Of a stretch of DNA of 33,207 nt, positions 23,201 through 32,994 are shown piece after piece. A model generated the notes under the pieces. That model was not told the origin of the DNA. It saw only the letters and a list, made by a program, of their open reading frames with translations, and made no database searches. The DNA comes from Gymnopilus junonius. Lineage: Eukaryota; Basidiomycota; Agaricomycetes; Agaricales; Galerinaceae. Numbering within the stretch: position 1 is the stretch's first letter; the number at the start of each line of letters is the position of its first letter. The stretch is taken from the NCBI GenBank assembly GCA_015501075.1, contig JADNYJ010000357.1, positions 1 through 33,207 of the forward strand, written 5' to 3'. The translations under genes and the position numbers were made by a program.

Positions 23201-24418
23201 TTAAAAGTATTTATAATCTAGTGGCATGCCGGAGACGGGATCCATATCGAAGTCGTGAGGCGATGTCGGAATTTGCGAAAGCCAATGGGAAACGGGATCA
23301 TCCTTCGACGACTGTCCGGAACCTAGAACATTGAAAGCGCGTAGTGTACTACGATCCAGTGACGTTACTAGCGGCTCCGCGGGCTTGCTCAATTTCCAGT
23401 TGTACCGTTCAACCCGAGTGCAATCGCTAGATTGACTCCTGTCATCGTTTATGTCTCTTTGGTCATGAGGAGGATGCTGCCTAAAATAATGGTCGTTTTT
23501 CGGGACGTGCTGTGTCCAGAGTTTGTAAATAGATCGGATGTCAATGAACGTTGGCCTGATCTTCGAATGAGGATAAGAGAAATCGATCCAATTCTTGCTG
23601 AGGCAATAGCCAGCATGGTATATGACGAAGCGTGGATGGACGTGAGATACAATGGTGGGGAAGTCGTCGTAAGGAAAGGAATAAGCCCGCGAGATATCAT
23701 TAATCATGGCTGTTGGAACGTCGGGAGGATCCTCATAACGAGTTATCGAATGCGGTTTCATAAACCATGATGCAATGAGCTTGTACCTATACGGACCAGC
23801 CTGACTTTAAGTCAGCAGAATGGTTTCTGAGGAGTCAAAGATCACACACGGGGAGTAGGTTTGAAAATTTGTTGTCCACGAGTCCACGCTTTGTATGTTG
23901 TTTATAAATCTGCAGAATTTCGAGGTCCTCGGGTATTAAAAACCAGAAAGTGCGACGGAAGGACTTGTGCATATCAATAGACACTATCCAAGGCAATGAC
24001 GCCTCGTTAGTAATTCTATCGCACAAAGAAGAAGATTTCTAAGCCTACGTCGCAGAATATTGGAAGACGAGTCAACATTCAGTTGGCCATATTTGATTCC
24101 CCAAGAATACTCGAGCCGTCGAATCTAAGCACAAAGTAAGAGAGCAACACAATGTTCATAAGTGACTAAGACACTAACAACGCGCTCGGAAGTTGTTCTT
24201 GGGAGTACATGGCAGTAACGAACATCGTTAGTGGTGTTCGTGATGAGGCACCTATCCATGGTCAGCTTGCTTGTCGCGTCAACGACGCGTCGCCGAAGGC
24301 CATCAGAGAGATCCCCAGCATCTTGAATTGCCGCGGCTTCTGAAATAGTAGTGGGTGGCGGGTCGGTTGAAATCAAACTTTCACTTAACGAAGATGATGA
24401 TGATGAAGAGTAAGGCAT
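23201..24418 (-). CDS. HNH-family protein, type A, copy 5
   Basis: Exons 24418-24179, 24124-24049 (76 nt), 23983-23850 (134 nt), 23800-23201; intact, 349 aa. Serine-run leader, then PPPTTISEAAAIQ. Putative active residues are His70 (VRYCHVLPR), Asn102 (NVDSSSN) and His111 (SIDMHKSF). Exon 4 opens AGPYRYK, then FPTIVSHVHPRF, CTRVERYNW and HWLSQIPTSPHDFDMDP. The N-terminal part goes with copy 7 (RCLITN...VRYCH, SEAAAIQ), while the C-terminus resembles copy 4. Introns 1 and 2 use the donors GTTAGT and GTAGGC. It mirrors copy 4 about the kinase and is divergent from type B copy 6. Confidence 0.84.
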
Positions 24419-24779
24419 TGGCGGATTGTGAATGTTGGAAACGAAGGAGAGGGTGGTGAAATGACGTAATCAGATCAACATTAATAATAATAATTTAAAT
24501 CGAAAATGTGACTTGATGGCTCCTCACGTGGCTTGCAATTATGGATTCTGCTTCAAACCCGTGACTTTAAAAGCCAACTCAGCGCAATTGCTCGGCTGAT
24601 ATAGAATAGATAAAAGATGGATTGATTGTATACGCTCCTTTTTACATTCCTAACCCACTTTTTCGCCAGTTGCCTCAGGAGAACTGTGAGTTGTATTTTG
24701 TTTTTGGTGCCATCCCGGGGGTCTTGGGCCTTGGCTAAGTTGATAACCCTGATGTGCTGTAGGTTACAGCACCCACTGT
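24419..24779. promoter_or_regulatory. Shared divergent promoter of HNH copies 5 (A) and 6 (B)
   Basis: The 361-base spacer between the two start codons contains CACGTG (24525-24530) and AAACCCGTGA (24555-24564), the same pair as in the promoter of copy 1. A TAA repeat and AT-rich tract lie at 24480-24500. On the copy 6 side, 24686-24762 (GTGAGT ... TGTAG) could be an intron in the 5' leader, ending 17 bases before its ATG. Confidence 0.5.
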
Positions 24780-26245
24780 ATGGCAGCTCTCAATCCAGAA
24801 GGCTCTGTCTCTGAGCTAAGCTCCAGCTTGGAGGATGTGATGGATGGAGACTACGATCCTCGTGATGAACTTGACCTCCCTCCTGCTACGGAGTTCACCA
24901 CTCCTTCGAAACGTATCCAAACTATGATGAAAATCGAGCCAAGAATTAAGGAAGAAGTGGACAGAATAACCTGTGGAAACCCACTTTTATCGATGAAGCG
25001 GTGTGCAATAGAGAACATCGAGGAAGCCAATGCAGTTCAATATTGTCATATTCTTGCGAGGGCGACCAAAGATTCCATTGTAGGTCGTATTTGAGTCAGA
25101 TCCTTACGTTTTCTCACTCACACATCTGATTCATGGACTAGATGTCGTCCCTAGAGTATTCGTGGGGCCTCCAGAATGGACATCTTAATATCGACTCACG
25201 TTTCAATATCATGAGGAGTGGGTATTCACTCTTTCTAAAGCCTAAGAAAGGCAGCTTACTGTTTTGTTACTGCTCGTAACCAGTTAATTCACGACTACAC
25301 CACGCCTTTGACAAAGGAAATTGGGTTCTAATTCCTGCCAGACGCGTTATCAAAGCTTACCAAAATCACAGAAAGCGTGGCTGTAATAGAGATAACAACT
25401 TCATGGAATTAGTGAAGCCAGAGGTAAACGCGATGCACTATACTACGACCTGGGCATCTAGCTGACGGGGGCAAAAACTTGTTTAGAATGGAGTTTTTGA
25501 ATATACATTCGTCCCTCTGGGCAGAGGCATGGAAGCGATGCCGATTCATAGACAAATTGACTCAGAAACCCGACCAAACATTCCACAGGCCACAGATTTT
25601 GAACATCATGCTTACCCCTTTCGTAGCTTGCCAAAAGTCAAATCCCACATTCATCCTCGTTTCGTTCTCTGCCACACTGCCCAGAAGTATGCACTCGAAG
25701 ATAATACTTTCGAGGACTCATATAAGACGGAACTTAGAGTGATTGTCCAGATCTATAAACGTTGGGTCAAACCGGTGCCTCCGCCGACGTTAGACAATAA
25801 ACAGGAGGCAAAGGACCCAGACGACAACCGTGAAGACAAAAGAAGTGAAGTCAGTTATCGCACTCGGTCTGGTCGCTGGAATGCAGATACAGAAGAAGAT
25901 GACCTGCAAGAAGGAGACCGCCCGTCCAAGCGTGCAAGGTCAGAGGCCAAAGAAGATGCTGACTCCATCAACCCGGAGACTTTGGTTGATATCGTCCAGG
26001 CCTGTGGATCAATAACTATTGAGGAGAAGGAATCCAGAATCATGAATTGGGTTGCGGACGTTGCTGAAAATACCCACTGTTTGGTACAGTCAAAGCAAGG
26101 CATTCCGGCGTTCGTAAATTTTCAGGCCTTTGCTAGCTTCGGAACCTTGTTCTATGGTATTTCAGCTGTCTGGTATTATCTCCTAGGAGTATCATACGTT
26201 GATAAAGAACATTCTTTTACCATAGTGGACAAAGAAGTGAATTAA
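24780..26245 (+). CDS. HNH-family protein, type B (membrane-anchored), copy 6
   Basis: Exons 24780-25079, 25142-25217 (76 nt), 25284-25423, 25487-26245; intact, 424 aa. The acidic leader and TTPSKR segment match copy 3 (VMDGDYDP / ELDGDYEL). Putative active residues are His90 (VQYCHILAR), Asn122 (NIDSRFN) and His131 (SRLHHAFDKGNW). Exon 4 carries the SHIHPRF motif, a charged linker, SYRTRSGRW and a basic patch (RPSKRARS). FASFGTLFYGISAVWYYLLG is a C-terminal hydrophobic helix followed by about 20 polar residues, suggesting a tail anchor. The last intron, before NGVFEY, is absent from copy 3. Divergent from copy 5, convergent with copy 7. Confidence 0.83.
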
Positions 26246-26580
26246 TTTGTACATATTGTTTCCTATTCGAATTCTCCAATTAGATTTGATGACATTTTTG
26301 ATCTTCGTCGACCGACCCTCCAACCGTCTCACGAAGTTACCAGGAAATATAAGCCGCAGAAAGTGCATTGACTTTATTCTGTTCCTCGTGGATTGAAGCT
26401 AGCTTTTGCGTGAACAAGGCTTCTGGGCTAATTCGACTTATCATCGACATATTGTATTTGTATCGTTCTACTATATGACTCACAATACCACATTATTACA
26501 AAGTAGCCAAGACAATGCTATCATCGTTGGGGCTGCCTTCTTCCAACGGCCTCCTCATGGGGTTCTACTCCATTGTGAAT
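26246..26580. other. Intergenic, between convergent copies 6 and 7
   Basis: This 335-base spacer should hold the two 3' ends. It is AT-rich and I see no gene; a rightward frame from 26406 runs into the antisense of copy 7 and is a shadow. Confidence 0.5.
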
Positions 26581-27762
26581 TTATCCTTCAGGCGGCGAGC
26601 TTTGAATCCCATTCAGCCACTGAGATACTGAAATACCTTCATATCCTTGTTGAGAGTTTAGTAAGTCAAAAGCCAAAACGGAGTCACTAGTCAATGTTGA
26701 CGTTAGAGGGTGAATCCCACCTTCGCGACGATCTAGCGCCCAATCATAACGTCGTGTTCGAGTCCGATCGCTGGTTTCACTATCACCATCTTCTAATTGA
26801 AATTGCCCAGTTGATGATATTCGTTGCAAGAACCAGTTACCAGCATTTTGAGGAATGCGCGTTGTCCATAACTTGTAGATACGCAAAATGACCATTATGG
26901 TCCTTTGAGCCCGAGTTCCAAGATGCGGAGACATGAAATCGGGCCATCTCTTGGAAAGTACATGACCAGCATGGCATATAGCGAAGCGCGGATGTACATG
27001 AGAAGTGAGCACCGGGAAATTGTGGAACGGGTACTCGTATTGCATGCGAGTGTTGCCACCAGTTTGTGCATTGTGCATGAAGTGATGAGTAAGTGTTTCT
27101 GAACTCAAGTAAGACGAAGCTAAGAGTCTATATTTGTAGGGCCCCGCCTATCAATGCATAAGGTTTGCTTTCAATGTCCAAGAAAACAAAGCTGACTTGC
27201 CGGCAGTAACTCCAAAAAATTATTCCCATGTAGCCCTCGAATTGTGTGATTCTCGTAGATATCCAGAAATCTAATATCTTCAGGCATAAGAATCCAGAAT
27301 CCACGATGGAATGATCTGTGTAATTCGGACGTGACTGTTAATCCCCAGCGTTCACATGAGTTTGGATTCAACGAATAGAGTCCTATAACTATAAAGCAAA
27401 ACGCACGGTAAAATACATTTAAAGAAGAATCGACGTTCATTTGACCGTATTGTATACCCCACGAATATTCAAGCCTGGCAATCTAGAGCAACTATCAGGA
27501 GCTGTATACTAAAGTGACAAGTGCAAGAACTTACAATATGTTCAGGAGTCATTCGTGAAAGCGCGTGGCAATACCTAACAGCCTCTCGCGCATTCGTGAT
27601 TAGGCATCTGTCGGCAGAGAGGTCCAAGGTGGCCTCGACTATACGTCTTTTAAGCCCATCCGAAATGTGGCCTTCTTCCTGGATCGCTGCGGCCTCCGAG
27701 ACTGATGTTGAAGGCGGTCCATCAGAATTATCAGTGGAGCCACCAGATGAGGAGGAATACAT
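26581..27762 (-). CDS. HNH-family protein, type A, copy 7 (with a GC-AG intron)
   Basis: Exons 27762-27535, 27482-27407 (76 nt), 27334-27201 (134 nt), 27147-26581; intact, 334 aa, the shortest copy. Putative active residues are His66 (VRYCHALSR), Asn98 (NVDSSLN) and His107 (TSELHRSFHRGFW). Exon 4 opens AGPYKYR, then FPVLTSHVHPRF, RTRTRRYDW and a shortened end (QWLNGIQSSPPEG) without the FDID tail. Intron 3 begins GC (CCG|GCAAGT) and is needed to join the conserved ELLP to AGPY. It mirrors copy 2 about the kinase and shares its N-terminal features with copy 5. Its upstream region lacks CACGTG. Confidence 0.84.
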
Positions 27763-29260
27763 CTGCGATCAAACGACCAAGGGGGAAGCTTAGAGTTGAT
27801 CGCAAAGGTCGAAAAGCGGGTTCCCAATTGGAATCACTCGCTCTTCTTCTCATTGTGGTCCATATTTGGGAGTTGTGTGGCTAATGGCAGTCTTGGCATA
27901 GGCGGCTGGATCGGCACTGACGGTAGTCTCCATCAAGTTCGGTCCTTTTATTCGCCTTCTTTTCAAATCTCATACAGGCACCCTGGCTCAAAGGATAAAT
28001 CGCAACGACTGGTAAATAATAGCAGATAAAAGACGTGCAAAAAGGGCCCAATTGGGTTGCACACGGTTTTATTTATGAGGAGGGTCGCCAGTCATGCTGT
28101 GAAGGTCGTCCAAGAGTTTTCGACATATTCCTCATAGGTTAAGGTGGAAGAGAATCTAAAAAAGCCCAACTAGCAACGTGCGTCAAGCTTTAAAATTTGG
28201 ACAGTCCAAGGGGCGCGCCTACCCGTACCTTTCGTATTCTCATTGACTCGAAGATGGTGGATGGACACCTCCGAGGCTTGACAGTCGTCCAGACTCGCGC
28301 CTACTGATACAGTTTAGCAGCGATTCTCAAAGATGTTCTTAAAATGTTCTGTGTAATTACCTGAAGTTCCTGGAGAAATGTGAAAAATACTTTCTTCCTC
28401 CGAATCGCTCGACTAATTATACAGGCACGCACGTCGATAACGTGAAGCAATGCTTGGACCGGAGTACTCGGCGAGCCCAGTGGATCAGACCTCAGAAGCA
28501 TCAGCAACTCTCTTCCACCACAGCTTTCGACCACGCACCCGGTAACGGAATGGAGGAATACACAAGCAGCGCGGAGAAATTATCGATAAATCCCGCGTGC
28601 ACTTCTATCGTATGTCAAAATATGGCGGAGGGACTGTTTCGATCGACCTCAACCGATTCTTCGGAAACGACCCACGGCACGCTCGTGGAACCCGTTTCGC
28701 CAAGTCTTCAAAAAAAAATTCTTTCCAGAAGACGAGCTCTAGGATTCAGTTGTGGGATTATTGGCTTGCCGCGCACACTTTGTTATAGATCAGTAGGCGA
28801 AGCGATTTCTGGAAATTCGAACGACCTTTTCGGTGGAGGCGCTCCCACTGGAGCCTGAAGTGACGATGATGATGAAGGGACCTCGCTATGGGAGATGGGC
28901 GGCATTACCATCCAGAAAAGGATTACTATGTAGATAAAATGGTGCGTCACATTTGGGTCAATGAGGTCGCCAAGTGAAGGATTGTTAGCAGAGGACTTCA
29001 TGCATTGCAATGGATGCGTATTGACGTAAACACGCCGAGGACATTTCGTAAGGCTGGACCAAATGGGGACCCGATCAGTGCGATGAGCTGATATATAATC
29101 AGTTCCTCTGCGTAGTTGCAGTTTCTTTCTTCCTACACCCAGCAAAGAATACGCAGAAAAGATCAGACCTATCCAGATCCAAAGCCAACTGTGAGAATGG
29201 TAGGCCGTCAAATGATACTCTTCATGCGCGTCAGATTTGAGCTGTTGATCTGCCCATAGT
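27763..29260. other. No recognisable gene
   Basis: Several medium-length frames occur here, for example 28442-28858 rightward and 29211-28783 leftward, overlapping each other. None shows a known motif, signal peptide or convincing splice-linked continuation. The 29000-29200 stretch may hold an upstream exon of the fragment that follows. Confidence 0.35.
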
Positions 29261-29263
29261 CTT

Positions 29264-29610
29264 CAGCTCCGGAACCCGTTAATGGCAGTGCACCGCCCGC
29301 TGAAGTTAATCCAGTAAGCTATGCGTTGCCAAATACACTGTCAAGTTGAGCTAACCTAGGACATCAGTCGTCTGTTTCCACCAGCTACCAGCCACCTAGC
29401 ATTTTCGTTTTCAACGTAGGGCGCACTCGTACAAGTCAAATCAATGACGGTCCTTCGGGGGAACGTTCTCTCTTAGAGTCCTTTGTCAAGGCGTTAGACT
29501 CTATTCGTGCAAAGGGATACATCATTCAGGGGCAATGTATGGACCGGAAGGGGTGAATATCTTCATCGATACTGAAGATGAGGATTGGTATACTCATATT
29601 GTTTGTTAAC
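29264..29610 (+). other. Two-exon coding fragment, unidentified, with a frame loss
   Basis: A first exon ending at 29313 (Pro/Ala-rich, PEPVNGSAPPAEVNP) can be spliced by GTAAGC...ATCAG to a second starting at 29368. That exon reads SIFVFNVGRTRTSQINDG, then ERSLLESFVKALDSIRAKGY, and stops at TGA 29554-29556. Immediately beyond, in another frame, is NIFIDTEDEDWYTHIVC to a stop at 29608. One extra G in the run at 29550-29553 would join them, as in other damaged genes of this window. The start is not found and no family is recognised. Confidence 0.4.
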
Positions 29611-30043
29611 TGAATCAACTTCGAAAAAACATTACCTTACCAGTATTCTGAACCTAAATTACGCTCGTAAAGTCGAAATCGTCCCAATACTAGGTCCTGT
29701 TTAGTTCCCTATGAACGATGCACAGGACGTTCGAAGCCGAAGACTGGAGACCGAATTAAAATTAAAATACACCCATGCTTGTCTGCCAATATCTGTCAAT
29801 GTGGACATATAGAAGGATTTGTCCCGTCGCGTGTGTGAGAAGGAGGAAGAGATTGTTGATTCAATGATTGAAAATTCGGAGTTGACGCGAACAATAACAA
29901 TGTGACCAAACACGCAGCACGTGATGGGAAATTGTTTTGGCGGTGTCAACAAACGGACGTTGAATCGATTTGGACGCAAAACGCGTCTCTTCCTTTAACC
30001 CCCATTTTATCTCCCCGCCCCCGCCTCGTCCTCATCGTCCGCT

Positions 30044-30819
30044 ATGCCTCGCAAAGCTGCCGCTCCCGCTGGTGAAACTGGCGATGCTCCTGCGCCCGCC
30101 GCTCAACTCGCATTAAGGAACAACCCAAGGCGGAGCCAGCACCAAAGAAGACCCCTGCAAAGCCCAAGTCCAAGAAGGCCCCCAAGGAAGTCTCCGATAA
30201 GGAAGAAAAACCAAAGAGCACCAAGGGTACCAAGAGGAAGGCCCCAGAAGAGCCTAATGGCGCAGAGGAGAGCGAGGCAGAGCCGGCAGCCAAAAAGGTT
30301 CGTTTATCTCGCTTCCTCCGGGTTCCGTGCTTCGACCCTGAGATATCATTGCTCCGTGCAGACCAAACCTGCCTCTAAGGCCGCCAAGCCTTCCTCAAAG
30401 GCTGTGACCAAACCTGCTTCCAAGGCTGCAACCAAGCCCGCCTCCAAGGCGTCAGTGAAACCCGCTTCTAAAGCCTCGGCTAAGCCTGCCTCCAAGGCTG
30501 CCAAAGCGCCCTCCGCGCTCCCTCTGCTAAGCCCGCCTCGAGAGCCGGATCCAAGAAACCTGCGTCTAAGGTTCGTATTCCGATTTTATCGATTTTTTTG
30601 CTTCTACTCGTGTTCGTCTGTATAAACATGAGGCTGACAATGTGACTTTGTAGGTTGAAGGACAGCAACCTGCTGCGGCTTCTAGCGCCAAAGTCGACGA
30701 AACAATTGCTGAGGAACCAGAAGCTGAAGCCGCCGCCGAAGAGCCAGAGGTTAGTTCCTGACCTGGAACCAATTACAATATTCTAACAAATGATAATCTA
30801 GGCCGCCCCTGCTGCATGA
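30044..30819 (+). CDS. Lysine/alanine-rich basic (histone H1-like tail) protein
   Basis: Exons 30044-30297, 30362-30570, 30654-30749, 30802-30819; about 192 aa. It starts MPRKAAAPAG, continues with Lys/Pro/Ala-rich sequence, then six tandem KPASKA-type units, and ends in an acidic Glu/Ala tail (EEPEAEAAAEEPEAAPAA). Composition resembles H1-type C-terminal tails or other DNA-binding nuclear proteins, but no globular domain is present, so the role is open. Exons 1 and 2 are 254 and 209 nt, each one base short for their phase-0 junctions. One loss sits at the C run 30095-30097, just before a TRIKEQPK stretch, and the other between 30508 and 30524. The last exon codes only five residues. CACGTG (29930-29935) lies about 110 bases upstream. 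Confidence 0.7.
30362..30510 (+). repeat. KPASKA tandem coding repeat
   Basis: Exon 2 of the basic protein encodes about six units of seven or eight residues of the form (T/V/A)KPASKA(A/S/V). The DNA units (aaacctgcttccaaggct and variants) differ mainly at third positions. Confidence 0.8.
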
Positions 30820-32640
30820 AATAGTTCATGAAAGCAATATACGCATCTGTGTCAGCTTCGCCTCCATCCAGCTCCTACACTTCGTTCGCTACCCTATTCT
30901 TTGGTCGCATCCAGGCGACCGGCTTTCGTAAACTATGGGTGGGCGATACGGATGCCAAATCTACGTCATGTATATCTTTCTCCAGTTTTTCTCTGTCGGC
31001 GTACCCCATGTCTTGCATATTTATTCTGACGAAACGAAACGTACGACTCCCCATGTCCCTGTCACCATCTTTCTTGACCCTGGTTAAAAATGTCCCTCCG
31101 TATCATCTCCTTTGTCGTGCTATCGCTGTCCTCAGCTCAAGCCGGTATATCAACCCTTCTCGTTCCTCTCCCTCCTTCCCGTCGTCTATATTTACTACGG
31201 CTTATATCTTTTTTCTTCCTTGCTTTCGTCCTGTTGTTGTCTTAGTTAATAATCTAAAGTCTGTACGCGAAACTGTAGTCTTCTTGTATGACTTGTATGG
31301 GTGTATTTTTTTCTCGAGTACCGTTGCGTGGAAGGAGTTCATTATTTACGCTCCTTTCCAAGCTGATTCCCCCTTTTTTCTTCATTTCCAATTTAGTTAC
31401 CATTTTTATACTTTCTTTTCTTGATTCCGCGCTTATTTTCATAATAAGTTTATATACGAAGGAGAACTACAGAAGCCCATCCTGATGTATAGCTAGTTTA
31501 CATTTCTGGTTCTTACCTTCCTTTCTTTTCTACGCCGACTCTGGATACTCGATTTCCCGTTCCTTGGAGTGTATCCACCTTTTTTTTACTTTCTTTCCTA
31601 GGCATACCGCAGCCCATGTCCTTGCCAGGGAACCGATGACGAGTCGGCGTGTTTGGATATTAGGCATTAGTCGTCTTCTCTCATAGGTGTGCTGGTGTGC
31701 TTTCCTCTTATCATTTTTTCCCCGAATACCGAATATCCGTCGCCTCCTCGCCTGCGTTTGGCTTGCTCGCGGTTATGAACTATGAATATATGATTTTTAT
31801 GGCCTCCCCGATTTTGCTTGTCCCGATGGGTCCATTCCTTTTCTTGTACACTAGCCCATTCACCTACACCGCTGGACTGTAGTTGGACGAGAGGTCGAAT
31901 TTGGTAAGCATTTCAATTCCGACTGTACCTCTAAATCTCTGGTAGCTGATCTGCTCAGATTAATCGTTCCCAGATATTCGTCGAGACTCAACAGCCGTAC
32001 AGACGGTCTCGTCTCCACGACCCATCGCCGTCTGCCTGCAAATACCTCGATGTTAAAAGTCGAGTTTAGCTCAAGATTGCCTCCCATCTGAATCCCACAG
32101 CAGATTTATCCCCAAGATCTTCTCCATGCGAGTATGGTGACATGATATCCCCTTGGCTTCTTCCTTTGAACTCTTTGTCCAAGTCGGTGATGCATTGTCA
32201 ATCGTGGACATCGATAGATTGGTTCTGCCTGCAAATAAAGCGGGTGTGGGAGGTGTCAAATGAAGTCGCTGATGCGTAACTGGGATATGCCCTACTAGTA
32301 CGCGGTGACGTTTGGGCGACTAGATGCATGGTTCAAGAGCTGGTCAGCTGGAGGGTCTGCAGAGTTTTTTGCTGGATCACATGCCAAGCGCACAGAAGAA
32401 GTCGACAGGCGAAATGCTAATGGGGCAAGTTCAACGACTTGCCTTCAGCCCTGCCGCTCATGATATGGAAGCTGAGCGCTGAGCTCCACTGTTCAAACGT
32501 TCAATATTAACAGTGCGAATTCCGAAATCAGGGACTGCAACGAGACAGAAATTTATCTTTGGTTGGGATAGGTTACCCTGTGCGAAATGCACGTTGGCAG
32601 GGAGAAAAAAATTCACATACCTGTCCATGCAGGGTAAATC
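30820..32640. other. Intergenic, pyrimidine-rich
   Basis: From 30820 to about 31900 the plus strand is rich in T and C, in keeping with a long 3' flank of the preceding gene. Frames here (30828-31424 rightward and others) have a biased, non-protein-like composition. Between 31860 and 32260 leftward frames include short plausible stretches but with stops between them; no family is recognised. Confidence 0.4.
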
Positions 32641-32648
32641 ATTAACAA

Positions 32649-32655
32649 TATAAAA
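32649..32655 (+). promoter_or_regulatory. TATA box of the small secreted protein
   Basis: TATAAAA lies about 90 bases before the ATG at 32743, a normal spacing for a strongly expressed fungal gene. Confidence 0.55.
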
Positions 32656-32742
32656 GGCCAGTGAGGATATCTGATGGAACAACGCCCCATTTTTATCTTT
32701 CAGGAAGACTATCAGGGCCAACAGATTGTCAACGGAATAGCT

Positions 32743-32994
32743 ATGAAGTTGACGTTCAGCATATTCTGTGCAATATTGGCCTTCCATCAGATGGCCGTAC
32801 TTGCTTGCATGACCAACGCGGATTCCGAGCTGGAATCAATGTGCACTGCGGGAAAGCTGCTATGCGCACCATCTTTTTGCGTTAATGGGAGCTGCAGTGC
32901 ACCTGTTTGCCTCCCTCCAAATGTTCACTGCAGGGTGGGTTTATTCATTTCCTAGTTGGGGTGAAGGAGTTAACGAGAGTTTTTATTGTAGTGA
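32743..32994 (+). CDS. Small secreted cysteine-rich protein
   Basis: Exon 1 is 32743-32934; an intron (GTGGGT...TTGTAG) places the stop TGA at 32992-32994, giving 64 aa. The first 21 residues (MKLTFSIFCAILAFHQMAVLA) form a signal peptide with a basic start, hydrophobic core and Ala-x-Ala-like end. The mature part of about 43 residues has seven cysteines (22, 34, 41, 46, 51, 56, 63) spaced like knottin or effector-like small secreted proteins. An odd count means one Cys is free or pairs between chains, or the end is mis-spliced. An upstream in-frame ATG at 32674 would put 23 residues before the signal peptide and is unlikely to be used. No family is recognised and no function is claimed. Confidence 0.65.

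Larger units (their letters stand above)
16001..27762. repeat. Inverted (mirror-image) gene block duplication around the kinase
   Basis: The left block (16001-20364) reads A+, B-, A+; the right block (23201-27762) reads A-, B+, A-. Reverse-complementing the right block gives the order and orientation of the left one, with a similar total length (4.4 and 4.6 kb) and a similar inner geometry: inner A and B divergent, outer A and B convergent. The kinase lies between. The arms have diverged so far that homology is clear mainly in the proteins, so the duplication would be old. Confidence 0.6.

Noticed and set aside
18879..24779. Divergent pairs as a homeodomain (HD1/HD2) mating-type locus
   Set aside because: The geometry is similar, but the proteins have HNH motifs and no homeodomain helix 3 (WFxNxR) anywhere.
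30828..31424. 198-residue rightward frame after the basic protein
   Set aside because: It sits in a T/C-rich 3' flank; the Ser/Phe/Leu-rich product follows base composition, and no family feature is seen.
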